From positions 2,542,001 through 2,606,000 of the forward strand of contig JBLDXI010000001.1 in assembly GCA_047495785.1 (NCBI GenBank): a DNA stretch of 64,000 bases. The letters are read 5' to 3'. Below, piece by piece: positions 19,807 to 31,767 of the stretch (positions are counted from its first letter, which is position 1; each line of letters begins with the position of its first letter). Both the position numbers and the translations under genes were made by a program. The notes under the pieces are model-generated. The model was not told the DNA's origin. It did no database searches and worked only from the letters and a program-made list of their open reading frames with translations. Source of the stretch: Lepidodermella squamata (taxonomy: Eukaryota > Gastrotricha).

Positions 19807-22415
19807 TTATTTTGACTTCAGACGTGGAACAAATAACAGACTTGATTCAAGACAAACGATGATAATAACCAGAAAGCAGCATGCAAGCTGTAATGTACCC
19901 GGGTCCCCACTTGACAGAATCAACCACGTAACAGCACTTCCTGCAATAACAACCGCGCCTATCGCGTAAGAAGCAGTCCGAGTGAGGTGAAGATCGTCAA
20001 TCAAGCGAGACGAAAATCTCCGCAGAGAAATTGCGAGAAATACCGATCGCAGGAAAATCACTCCGTAACAAGCAAAAATCGCACCTAGAAATCCTTTTGA
20101 TTCATCTGAAACAGAGCAAGCCTGTACAAAATGCTGATAAACGACACTGTTATCGCTATCCATTCTCTCGCCCAATCGGTAGTAGCGTTCGGTCGTCATT
20201 GGTATGGCGATAAACCAGGCGATCATAATAACAAGTTGTAGTATCAGCCAAAGAAAGGCAAAACCAGACCGCGGTCGGAAACTTTTGGTAACAGCACTAG
20301 CCCTCGGTTCAATCACGTTCGAAGTCACACTTTTTGCTTCGTTGAACGATTTCATAGTGCTTGCATCTGATTTGGGTCGAGACCGTTTGTTGTAAGCAAC
20401 GGTATTACTTCGAGAACGTAATGTTTCCTCTTTCTTCCACACCAAAAGAGACCTCGCTAATTCCAACTTGATCAATATTGCAAGGGCGACCAAGTTGAAA
20501 CCGATCACAATCAAAATGCTAGCTGTACTGCAATTCAAATAAGCATTTGAGCCGTTGTTGGTGGTGAGAACGAAAATTGAAGATAGCATAGCAAGATTGC
20601 CGCTCAAAAGATAACAGTCAAGAATTTTCATAACCATCGACTGATTTTTGCTGTAGACAAGTTTAGCAAATAAGATATGGACACAAAGTAGCAAACCAGC
20701 TGTAGTCTGTAAACCAGCTTGAAAATCAATGGGAATCAGGACATCTTCGACGAAAAATGTCCTGAGAGAGTCTGCAGGAGGTTGCGAATTTGAAGTTCTC
20801 CAAATTGGACTCTGAAATCCTTTCTTAACAATTAGCGGATTTTCTAATGACGAATCGTAAGAAGCAATCGCTACTGCTTCGATTCTCTCCGATAATGTTA
20901 AAGTCTGATTCAGCAAAGCTCTTATTTGGTAGAACCCTGTAACTCCCGATCTGGCGTTAGTTCGGCCCCCTTCGTGCATGTTGAAGCCTTTGCAAGACAG
21001 TTTTTCCAGGGAATCCCGAAATAGGTTCTGTACCTCATTTCCTCGGCTCTGAAACCATACGCTACCAGCAGTGATGTCCTGAAGAGTCCTGTTGTATGCA
21101 ACTTCTAGTTTTTCCTCCACTTCACTCAGTGCCAATAAAGCTGCAGCTGTCTGGTCGTAGCACATAGCTCGGAAGAAGAACCATCTGTTGCTGAGATGCG
21201 GCCTTTCAACCTTGCTCTTCATCGTTTCCTCGAAATCCCGACGCCTTATCCCAAGAAAGTCTACAGCATCAGTCTTAAGATTGATCGGCGTGCCATACGA
21301 GTAGACCAGAACACTTTGTAAGACGTCAAAAAGCATGTTCTCCGTACACCATGGTGTTCGGAAGTCAGAGTTGGGTAAATAGTAAGAAATGCTGAATATC
21401 AGAACGTAACTAGGTCCGAAAAGTTTGAAGCGATGCAGCCAGCATGCCAGCATAGAGTTGAAGTTTGTGTGGATGATAATGATCCGAGGGTTCATTGCAG
21501 CCAAATCTGAGACTGTTTGTCTGAAGTACTCAACAGGTGGTACAATCTCAGGTGGGATGACAACCTTAGCTATGCCTCCCAGGGTGATATTGAGCTTTGC
21601 CAAACCGCTCTGCAGGACGTTTTCAACCGGGTTCCAGAACGCGAAAGTTTCAGACAAGAGGAAAACTCTGTTCCAACCGTTGCTCTTTAGAAAAGATGGC
21701 AGGGCTTGGAAGATGGTCTCGAATGACGGGATTATGCTGAAAGCTGATCGATAGCGTTGCCGATTTGAGAAGATCTCGATATTTGGGCTTGAGTCCGTGA
21801 GCTTTGAAATCATCTTTGCAAATGGATATAAATGAAGCATTGAATGGCTTACGACAACAAAGTTGTAATGGTTGACTAATGATGCGGTGAAGGTGCTGCC
21901 GAGACATAGCGGTCCGGTTATCATTGGAAGGGTACCATTGTTCTTTGTTGCGTTCTCCATAATTCCAACAGAATGTATCACAGCTGCATCATCACCACAC
22001 TTGAGAAAAGGGAATGAACGCCTATTTATCGATTTAATGATAAATAAATACCTTGTCGTCGTAAATGTCGAATGCTATGTTGAATTTGTCAGTAACCGAC
22101 TTGATCTTTCGCTTCGTTGTTGGGTCTTCACCTTTGTAAGAGTAGAAGGATTCGATAGCTAGCCGGATACCTTCGGTGCACAAGGGCCCGCTTGGCTGGA
22201 CGTAGCCACCTGGAAAATTGCTGGAAAATTCAATTATGAATATGTGTCGTTAACAAACCATAGTTGATTATGGTTGGGACAGTTAGAACCGGCTTTCTGA
22301 AATCAACCTGACTTGGCGTTATCCGGCTAGGCATCTCCGCTGCCATATTCAACTGTTGTCCCTCAATGACAGATGAGGCTATGACCAGTAGGTAAAATAT
22401 TGTCTTTAAGGGCAT
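19807..22415 (-). CDS. Diverged class C GPCR-like receptor 3 (about 835 residues, three exons)
   Basis: Exons on the minus strand: 22259-22415 (signal peptide MPLKTIFYLLVIASSVIEG), 22052-22209 and 19807-21999, with junctions in phase (Y-G-G-Y; D-D-K/C-G-D-D). The ligand-binding domain starts in exon 2 (GPLCTEGIRLAIE) and continues with GPLCLGSTFTASLVNHYNFV. The seven-helix region is at about 520-830, with segments such as TAGLLLCVHILFAKLVY, IVIGFNLVALAILIKL, and VIIIVCLESSLLF near the end. A long third-loop-like stretch rich in Ser/Arg/Lys (about 640-680) is unlike receptors 1 and 2. Unlike them it keeps two introns. The relationship is one of architecture; sequence identity to receptors 1/2 looks low. 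The frame is open to a GTG at 22418; ATG 22415 is preferred. Confidence 0.7.
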
Positions 22416-23576
22416 CACTCAAAATAAGGTGTGATCTAAATGAGTTTTAGTAAAGAAAAAAGCCTATTTTAATATATAATGATTGATTTTTTATTCTAAA
22501 TCGCTAACTATTTTAGCGAAAATCACTTGGCGAAATGTGAGTAATTCTTTTGTAAACTACTTGCGGAATCGCCGTATCCCGAACCCACAAAAGGACGGTT
22601 TCTTTTATAATATTACCGTTCCACTTTTGAGTCGACGGAGAAAGTATTAAAATAATATATAACCTTTAACCTTTTAGTATTAATAATTTGACTAATTAGT
22701 GCAGCTAATAGCCGACCTAACGTACTAGATAACTTCCGCGCTAAGGAGACGGCAATAATTAAGGAAGTAATCAATAGGTAATAGCCGGGCCACTGTGTTC
22801 TTACTAGACTGACATCTACGGCGATGTTTGACCTCATGAGCTAACCTAGGCGACTGAGCTTTGAGTAAACGATCGCGTTTTTGGTTCGAAATGCGAACAA
22901 AAAAAACAAAAAAATTTCAAATCATCATCTAAGTGAATTGAGACAAGATAACTCAAATCTGATCGTCTGTCCTGGGCGGAAATGTTTTTCACACCAGAAT
23001 TCTACTAAATTCGTGCCACGCTCGAGTCGCACTCAAGTCGTGGTAAGGAAAAAGCGTGACAAATCAGAAATGTGATGCCATAATGGAGTGGCGATGTGGA
23101 CAGTGCAAACAGTGCTAGAAACGGCCACGTTACAACACTATGAGGTGTCCTTAATGAATGTTTCACTTTATTCGGCATATCGATTCCTTTAAAAATATGC
23201 ATAAAAAACAACAATGAGTTCGTCTGGCTGTACCACGTACCAGAAATGTCGGCTTAGTTCGTAATTTGAGACTGAAAAACAACGACGAATCTGAAGAAAT
23301 TGGACCAGTATTTCTCGACAAAATCCCAAGATCTAAATAGTTGATCCCGTGATAAGTTCTTTAGTCCATAGTTGCGTTGTTTGTATGATAATGTTAAAGG
23401 GCTAAATTCAAATAATCTGGCGGTTTCATACCAAATTAAAGTTCAGATGATTCATTGAGTAAAATATGAGAATCTTCGTCTCTTTGCCACCACTTTATTG
23501 CCATTTCAATCACAGTATTTAAACAAAGTATTCGCAACAATCCGAGCAAAATAACTTGATCTTGACCATCATAGAC
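22416..23576. other. Intergenic region
   Basis: About 1.2 kb, AT-rich, no gene or repeat recognised. It contains the upstream region of receptor 3. Confidence 0.5.
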
Positions 23577-25944
23577 TCAATTATTAAGGTCGGAATCTGG
23601 TTCGCAAAACCCAGACTCGTTAACATTCTGAATAGATCCGGCCAAAGAAGGCGCCAGTTTGCCCCTCCCAGCCGTCAATCGAGCAAAGCGCGGGTCTTGC
23701 CAAGCGAGCAGATCAATCAAAGCGCCTGAAGCTTGAGCGATTTTGTTCGCGATGACATCGTCCCCATTCCCACCGTCGCAATTATTCGCCAGATTCGAAT
23801 TATTACTCAGAAGAGACGTTAAATTTTCATAAATTAACGGGTACAAATCCGCCAGATTTTTCTCGCCGGCCAAACTGCGTGATTTCGCCTTTGTTAACAA
23901 AGCTTCGTTGTTCAAAATTTTAACCACGGCTTTAACGCTGTACAGCAACGTTTGACTGTTCGTTTTTCGCGATAATTTCTTCGACAATTTTCGCATCAGG
24001 GCTTTGTAGACCGAGCTGATGTAGTGAGAATCCCGCAATTGAGCTTTGTGCCGTTCGCTAGCGACTACGGCCTTTAAAAACACGTAACAGGCCGCAACTC
24101 TGCCGTGTTGCAGGGATCTCGACCTTTGAAGAGCCTCGAGGAACCGCCCAGCTGAGCCTTGAAACCACGAAAATAACCGAACTGAAATGAGCGAAGTCTC
24201 AACCTGGCCCAGGGTTGTAGTAACTTCAATCGCTGAATCAACGTCCTTCTTCGGCCAGCCATGCCGGATTAAATTAGCAACAGCGGCTGTGAATTGCGTT
24301 GAAAAGGTTTCACATCGCGATAGAATGACTAATTGATCACGTGATAGCGATTTTACCAACAACTGCACGCTTGGTAGTAGGAAATCGGGCTTGAAAACCG
24401 GGTCGCTTTTGAACACCTTACTCGATTTACGGCTCAAATATTGCAGCCAAGTTGCGTGGTGGATTAAAATCGCGAATGTCGTGTCCATAAATTGATAGGC
24501 GAGGCCCTTTTCGCAGAGATAGGCGATAAATTGCTGGAAAAATTCGAGAAAATCGCGCAGTAAATTGCGCCCACGTTCGGGTTTTTCCGGGGCGAGAGAC
24601 CAGTACCACAAATGGTAATTAGCCGTTGATAACGCGGTTAAATCTTCGGTCAACTGGGCGATCGTTTCCGGCGATAATTCGTCGATTGTTGCGATGAAGT
24701 CCTGGCTTTTCATATTTTCGTCAAGTAGATGGATGAGGTATTTCACGCCATGAGTGTTATCACTGCCTTTCGGGCTATTCGCGTTCCAAGGGTAGATTGC
24801 AAAATTCATCAGCGTGTTGAAGTGAGTTTCAAAGTCAACTCGAGGCCAGAGGGTCATTCTGAAAATTAAAGTTTGGATAAAAATTATAGGTATCGAATTT
24901 ACGAATATTATTTAAATTTTTCAATAAATTTAAATTTTAAAAATAATTTAAAATTTTTTAAACTTGACATTTTGTTCAATTTTTAATTTTTTTTTAAATT
25001 CGGAAAATTTATATTTGAAGATATTCTGCACTTATTAAAGATTTCAAGATTTTTCGAAAAAATTGAGATTTTTCAAATAATTTTGAAACTGTTGGTTAAG
25101 CTAAATTTCTTACGAACATTGAGGTTGGGTTTTCGCTTTTCAAACTTCGATCAACAAATGAGGCCCATATTCTGACAAGGCAATCAATCGATCCAACATT
25201 CATTCTCGCCAATTTCGCGGGAAAATTCGACAAAAACCGGCCAAAAGTGGAAACCAAAACGCTGGAATAATGATTTTGCAGCACTTTGAAGTATACAATA
25301 GCAAGCTCTTGCAGGTAGTAAAGCTCGAGTACAGAAAAGTCTGCAGATGATTTTGAAGGTTTCATAACTTCATCGATTGTTAAATCAAGAATCGATTGAA
25401 CTGGGTCGCAATTTTCTCGAGAATAAGCCAACAGCTTCGACTCTGAGTTGAGTAGATACGCCAACATGCAAATTTCCGGCATTAAAATTTGAGAATTTGA
25501 CGAAAATAAGTCGTCAAAAAATTCGAATGGATCCGGGTTCCACTGTGGTTCCAGTAATGTTGCCACGTATTTCAGAAGTTTTTCAGCTTTATTTACCAGA
25601 TCTGTTTGACCGCTGTTCAAGGCTTGCCTTCGAATGAAGGAATAAATAACCAGGGCCAATTTCAGCTCGTTTGTCTCTTCGCATTTTTCAGCGATTTGAA
25701 ACGCCTTTACTGGGTCGAAATCGCCGCTGTAATCGGCTGATTTGAAGAAGAGGCAAAACGCCGATAGGCCGGAGGTTGAGTTGAAAGCAGCGGCTTCAAA
25801 GTAGTCGGCGAAGTGATACCGGCCAGGTAGGTATCCGCAATCGGATGACGCGGCTTCAATTCGCAATGTGTTAAAATACTGCCGGGCTTTATCAGCTCCG
25901 CCGGCTCGGAAAGCTTGCATAAGATTCAAAATATTTGCTGACAT
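23577..25944 (-). CDS. Unrecognised helical protein (about 702 residues, two exons)
   Basis: Exon 1 is 25118-25944 and exon 2 is 23577-24858, joined by a 259-base intron. The strong donor GTAAGA at 25113 would break the frame; a weaker donor GTTCG four bases upstream in the transcript closes it, so the splice site is uncertain and the two parts could be separate genes. The protein is Leu/Ala-rich, without signal peptide or membrane segment, and looks like a stack of helices (for example YKALMRKLSKKLSRK, LIYENLTSLLSNNSNLAN). Exon 1 begins MSANILNLMQAFRAGGADKA. I do not recognise a family. It looks like a cytosolic or nuclear housekeeping scaffold, unlike its secretory neighbours; that is inference. 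Confidence 0.55.
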
Positions 25945-26835
25945 ATTTTGATTTCAAGAGCTGTGAAAATGCCAGAATAAGTGTTGGAGAAATCAAATCA
26001 TGAATGAAGAGCCAAAGCACGAGCCGATTGATTGAAAAAAATCGATGAAAATTGTAGTTTTTTACAATTCATCCATCTAAAAAAATCCAACAAATGCACA
26101 CAGTATTTTTACTCCAAATTAAGGGCATTTTCGCCATGATATTGCCGCTCATTTTTATATCGGAAGCGGTCTAACTATTTTCGAGTATTGCTATTCAGGT
26201 AGAATTAATTTCCCGGTCAGTGAGAAATCTAATGGCCAGCTTTTCCGGTGTAGTAATATTCGCCTTATAAAACTTCCTTGATAAGATTCGAGTATTAGAG
26301 TGCTTGCAATTTCTCTAAAAGTTAAGGCAGCTGAATATATTATTGGAAAAATAATCGTAATGAAGAGAAATTGTATGAACGGTGAACTTGGAAACTTCAG
26401 GAATTGCAAAATTTCCAACCTCCGAGAAAATCCCTAGAGACGAAACGACGTTTTTCGAGGTTTGAAAACTCATTTAAATTCAGAAATTTATGATATTGGA
26501 AATGTGTAAATGTGTGGAAAGGGATTCCCGATTTATCTGCAAATTATGGTGACATTAAGATTTTTACTCAATTTTTGATGATCGAAATAAAATTCGATTG
26601 GACGCTCATATGGCATACGAAATGGAAGTGAGAGTTTCCAGTTTTTATTGGCCTTAGGGTCAAATTTCGAAAAATCGAAGTATTGCCCCTATCACCTTGG
26701 GTCTTACGCCATTCGAAAGCCCAAAAGAGGGAACATTTTGGGTGAAAAACGTGTTTTTATCGTTCTGCATTCACCATTATTTATTATAAATCAGCAAAGA
26801 AAAAATACTGAAAGTTTCGAACTCAACGCATAGCA
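25945..26835. other. Intergenic region
   Basis: About 0.9 kb, no supported gene or repeat. It includes the upstream region of the 702-residue gene and the 3' flank of gene E. Confidence 0.5.
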
Positions 26836-29642
26836 CTAAACTGGAACAGTTTCAACTTTAAGACGAATACCGTCCGATGACAGTTTTTCGTCTTTAATCA
26901 GCTTTTCATACTCTTCGGCTAGTTGCTTTGAACCAAGACGCCGTATCGCATTCGAGCCATCATTTTCAAGTAGATCAAGCCTCTTCTGAATCCAGTCATG
27001 AGGACACTTGTCATTCTCATCAATTCGCTTCTGATGCGCCTCCAGGGCACCGGGCCGTTTTGAAAAATCGTCCGACTCGAATTGAAATTCTCGCGGGTTG
27101 ACTTCGTTACGCCGATTTTTGAACATGGAACAGTAGCCGGGCCGTTTTTCACTATCAGCCATAGAATAGCAAACACCTCGCCGTAATTCCAGTAACATGA
27201 GCCCGAAATTTTGATGAGCGTAATGTATCGCAACAGCCGGAGCAGGGTGCACAAATTCTTGAGGAATTCCAGCGTTTTTCAGACTCCCAACTTGCCCAGC
27301 CACAGTATCAACCGACCCAGGCTCGGATTCGTTGATAATCCAGTGGTATTCGTCGCGAAATTGGAACCACATGAATGTGCACATGATGTTGTACTCGGCT
27401 TCAAAATCGCGCCGGACGATTTCGGCGAAGGCATCATCGAAAGTTCCATTCGGCGCGACTCTCTTCCGGATTGCTTCTCGCATGAATTTCAGGTGAGCTG
27501 TTTTGACTACCATAGGGAAATGACTCATACAGTTGAACGGCTCTAAAAATAAAAATAATAGTTACAACATTATTATAGGCCGATTGCTAATAAGAGCGTG
27601 CCCCATAAGTTGCGCAACCAACTTGAAATTTTGCTAATTTTTGTAAAAAAAAAAATCACTATTTTTCTGAAATTCAACCCATCGGGAAATTTTCTATCAT
27701 TTACCCATTTACCCATCATTTATGGAAAACCCCGATGCTAAATGGTTCGGTAATTTCTGGTATTTTTATACTCGGATCTAATTTCTCCGGATTTTTTAAT
27801 AATTTTAGTAGAGGACCCCGCCCTAATTTCGGCCACTTCCTAAATTCGGCCGCTGCGTCCTAACTTCGGCCACCGGCCGAAATTTGGACACAAAGTGCTG
27901 TGCAGCAGTTTTATTTGCGCGCAATTCAAGAAATGTGCATTGTTGAACCCATCTGTTTCATGATTTTTCAAGCACGTGATCGCAAAAAAATAATTCTAAA
28001 TGCGAGCGAGCGGGCTTATGTCGGTTCTCGAGTGCTCTGTTACCGCTATTTTGCAGGTACAGGGTGTTCGCGTAATAATACTCTTCTAAAAATAGCTTTG
28101 CTACTTTTTGCATTCATTTGAGCTTTTTTGTAGCTATTTTTAGCTCATCCAGAGTATTATTACGCGAACACCCTGTATAATTTACAAGAAAGTGGCTCTT
28201 TAAAATTTACTGCTTTCACCTCAATAATTACCAGCTAAATGCCAGCTTCATTTTGGTATAAAATATTCTATTTAAAACCGCCCAAGTGAAGAGATCGAGA
28301 GGGCCAATTTTAGGGTTTTCGAGGGTTCGATTCCAAAAATTAGCAGCCAATAGTGGAAATGAATTCGGGAAAACAAAATCGATACTTTCATTCTACAGGA
28401 GGCAAGGGATTTTTTAGATATTTTTCCAGAATTTTAGAAAGTCAACCGCAGTTAGGCTATTAGGTAGAAAACAAGTTATCAAACTTGTACCTGTCAAAAC
28501 TAGTTCAAGTTTCAGGCATCACGTCGTCAAGGATAAGCTCACAGGTGAAGCAACAAAGGCGGTTTTTATAGTCAGCTTTTTGAGACGAATCTAACGATAC
28601 CAAACTTATGGTATTAGTGTACCTGGATGAGGTGGCCGAAATTAGGGCACCCCGCTTCCTAATTCCGGCCGGGTGTCTGGGTGACTAAAAAATTAGCCAT
28701 AAATCAAGGTAAATTCGTCCGGACTTGCGGAAAGCGGCATTCGATAGCCTATGAACGCCTCTTTAATTTTGCTTTTGCCGAATATTTTCTAAAAATTCAC
28801 CTGGCTGGCAAAGTAGGAAAAACCTGAAAAGCGGCCGAAATTAGGGCGGGGTCCTCTACCATTTTCCAAAATTTTCAATTAGGTACTTCGAGGTTGAGGT
28901 CGAAGTAATTTTTATTTTATTTTGATTAATTTTAAAAATTACCTTTGTAGCCTGTTACTTCATAAGTTCTACCAGGAACCTTCTCCCAATATTCCACGTT
29001 CATAGTTTTGATTTTCCCGAAAATCGGCCGAACTATTGGCTTGCCGTCCTTGAACAAATCGTTTCGTGTGACTCGCGAAATGAACAGCGTATCCGTATCG
29101 ACAAAGCCAACATGCTCGGCCTTCGTAAAATTATCCGGCCAAAACTTCAACCACTGCGATTTGTGCCAACCAGAGCATGGAAAAACGCGTTTTGGATAGA
29201 CGATTTTCGGCGTGATTCCCATCATTTCCCGCGCTGATTTGATGCACTTTTTACCGAAATCTCTCGACCCAGCAGTTTCGCCATCCGTCGCCACGACGAC
29301 ACTTAAATGTTTCCGAGGCCAGAAAAGGGCGAGAGATGACAAAATTAGCTCATTATACTCGCGTTCTCCGGTGTAATCAGCCGATGAGGTGAGGTACAAA
29401 TCAAGTGTTGGCCATTCCACCTCGCATGGGTCTGATGTGTTGGAATGTGCTATCACTGGAGAACTGTTTGGAGGGCTAGCAGAGTGATGTTCCCGAATAA
29501 GAAAATCGACAACTTTAAGGTGGATTGACGGCGTCGCAGCATCAGGATCAAATGCTATCTGATGCAGAACCATGAAAATGACCAGGAAGCCAAACACAGT
29601 CAAGGCAAATACATGAAGGCTGGTCTTCGCTGATAGCGCCAT
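26836..29642 (-). CDS. Glycosyltransferase-like type II membrane protein E (468 residues, 1.4-kb intron)
   Basis: Exon 1 is 28943-29642 and exon 2 is 26836-27542, phase-1 intron at the family position. Anchor: LHVFALTVFGFLVIFMVLHQ. Domain motifs: CEVEWPTLDLYLTSSADYTG, SSLALFWPRKHL, FPCSGWHKSQWLKFWPDNFT, GFVDTDTLFISRV (about 178-191), GKPIVRPIFG, EPFNCMSHFPMVVK, and EAEYNIMCTFMWFQFRDEYH. The tail after DKCPHDW is extended and charged. The intron is 1,400 bases where the paralogues have 48-55: it holds a 1,046-bp transposon-like element with a MITE nested in it. Both exons are intact, so the gene is probably still expressed if the intron is removed. Confidence 0.75.
27811..28856. mobile_element. 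Non-autonomous TA-flanked DNA transposon in the intron of gene E
   Basis: 1,046 bp with inverted ends GAGGACCCCGCCCTAATTTC (left) matching the reverse complement of the right end, followed by GGCC on both sides. TA dinucleotides flank both ends (27809-27810 and 28857-28858), as for Tc1/mariner-type elements. Subterminal copies of the CCTAATTTCGGCC word recur inside (27835-27890 and 28630-28680). No transposase frame was seen. Confidence 0.8.
28060..28175. mobile_element. 116-bp MITE nested in the intronic transposon
   Basis: Near-palindromic element with inverted repeats CAGGGTGTTCGCGTAATAAT extending to about 25 bp, flanked by TA on both sides (28058-28059, 28176-28177). The interior is short and also partly self-complementary (AAAATAGCT... 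/ ...AGCTATTTT). It is typical of a mariner-type MITE. Confidence 0.85.
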
Positions 29643-31767
29643 TTTATCACATAAAAATCTAATAACTAATAAAAAGCTTTTATTGATGATGTGCGTGAAT
29701 CTTTTGTTCGGGTTTAGAGGTGTGACATTATCACAAGACCTGCACTGGTACCGTAAAATCGAATCGGTAACATAAAAAGAGGCTGCTTAATTACGCTGGT
29801 GAAAAAATCGAGGTGTTATTGCAATCGATTTATATGATGCGCTAAATATCGCGCACTTCATTAAGGTGGATGTTACAGCGCTGGTTTTCTATTGTTTTCA
29901 AGCAGTTGGAGACTTTCGAGGGTAGCCGCATATTAAAGTTTTGCGAAACGCTGTTTTAGTTACGTATATACCGGTCCATTAATTATGAAGTTGCGCGCAA
30001 AAAACCGGCTATAGCGTGCCTTGACTATTCCTGCTCGCATGAGGTCTCACTTTTTGCGGCAAGCTATTGTGGAAAGATCGAATTGCGAGCTTCTTAGCAA
30101 CGTGCGCGCTATTTTTAAGATACTGCCGGTATCGATTTGCTCTAGAATTTGTGATGTCACAAGGATTAACAACGCAACTGGGATGTGGCCTGATCGCACT
30201 TTCAATTGAATAGTGACGTTTCGAATTGCGTTCATTTTATTGTCCGTGAGAAATCATTTGCGTCAGCAATCTCGGTCAGGTCAAAATACTGCTTCTCCAA
30301 ATTTATTAGAAACTGATATCAATAATTGCAACAAAGTCCGGGATATAAGCCAGGGTTTGGAACTCTGGCATCTCAATAGAAAATAAGAGTAAAAGCTGAC
30401 ACAAAATTATAAATCCGCATTATAAACGTGATACCAATTTCAAAGGTCTCCAATTGAGCAACGAAAATTGAGCAAGGGCAAAAGAGCAAATTTTAAAATT
30501 AATTTTAACGCGAAAATTGAGCAGCGAAACAGTATAGTAGACGAATTTAGCGCAACAATAATAGAGCAAATTATTAATTAATTATTATTTAATGTTTCGA
30601 ATGCGTTGAGGCGTTGAATTCGAGTCTTTTTATGCTTTTTTTTATGAGACCTCAAAGTGCCGAAAGTGCCGTGTTATCGATTCAATTTAATGTGGAGACA
30701 CTTCCACCAAACTTTTCGAAAATGTCCAGCAAAACTCCTCACCTCAGATTACCCTAAATTATGTATTTACTGATCCATGAATATAAGAAAATAAAATAAA
30801 ATGAGATTTTTAGAGTGGGGATAATTATTGAAGCAACTAAAGCAATAAAAATGCAATTTTTGACGCATTTTTTCGAAATGAGCATTATTGACTTATTTAG
30901 AGCCCAATTTCTCAGCAACCCTGATGGCTATCAAACTATTTTTCATATTGTTCGACTCCTCGTTTATTGATCTTGAAAGCGGCATCAAAATCTCACGATA
31001 TCTAAATGCTCACCAAACCCCACTTTTCGCTTGTTAACGGTCACATTTTTCACAAAACTAAGCTGAAACATAAAACAAACGGTTTATTCAATTGGCTTTC
31101 TGATGATTCATCATGATAATTTCTCGAACTTGTTATTAAACATTCGAAACATGAGGTTTTTATCACAATGAAAAAGCAAGGATGCCATCGAATATATGCT
31201 ACCGCGCATCTTGAAGTGTGCAATAGAATATTCAAAGAAAAAAAATGAAGCGTGAATCACGCCTTATGAATGGCGACTAGTCCCTGTTTTGTTGCGCAGA
31301 GCGATGATTCTTCCACTTTCGCTGCGAGAGCGGGAAGATTAATTACCAATCAGAGCCTCGCGAGAAAAGGCACTATCTAGAGATATGCTAAATGGGCAAG
31401 ATATAGAAATGTCCCCGTTACCGGTGCGACTGGTGCGCGACGTTACTAAATGCATGCGTCATTCAAAGTCTGTGTCATTCAAAGGCTCGTGATGATGAAT
31501 AGGCGTTGCGCGGGTCTTTTTGACTGAAATAGAAACCCGCCTGAGTGTTGCCATCAACCAAAAACAGTTCCGTTGCCAAGCTACGCTTGATGCCTAGACT
31601 CTCGAGGATGGCACGGGGCATACCTATTTTCCTTCGTCTTGAACACCTTGAAAATTTTTCATTAAGCCGGTGCAATGACCAGTTCACACCTGTCTTTTGC
31701 CGTCATCATTTCGATGGTAAAACGCAATTTAACACTTCCCCCTTAACTTCACCACAATGACTTTCAG
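29643..31767. other. Long intergenic region between divergent genes E and EB1
   Basis: 2.1 kb AT-rich. It should contain the promoter of gene E and the unseen first exon (signal peptide) of EB1. Around 30440-30560 the word GAGCAA / GAAAATTGAGCA recurs several times imperfectly. No other gene recognised. Confidence 0.45.

Noticed and set aside
30440-30600. Recurring GAGCAA-like words as a tandem repeat
   Set aside because: Spacing and sequence are too irregular to define a repeat unit.
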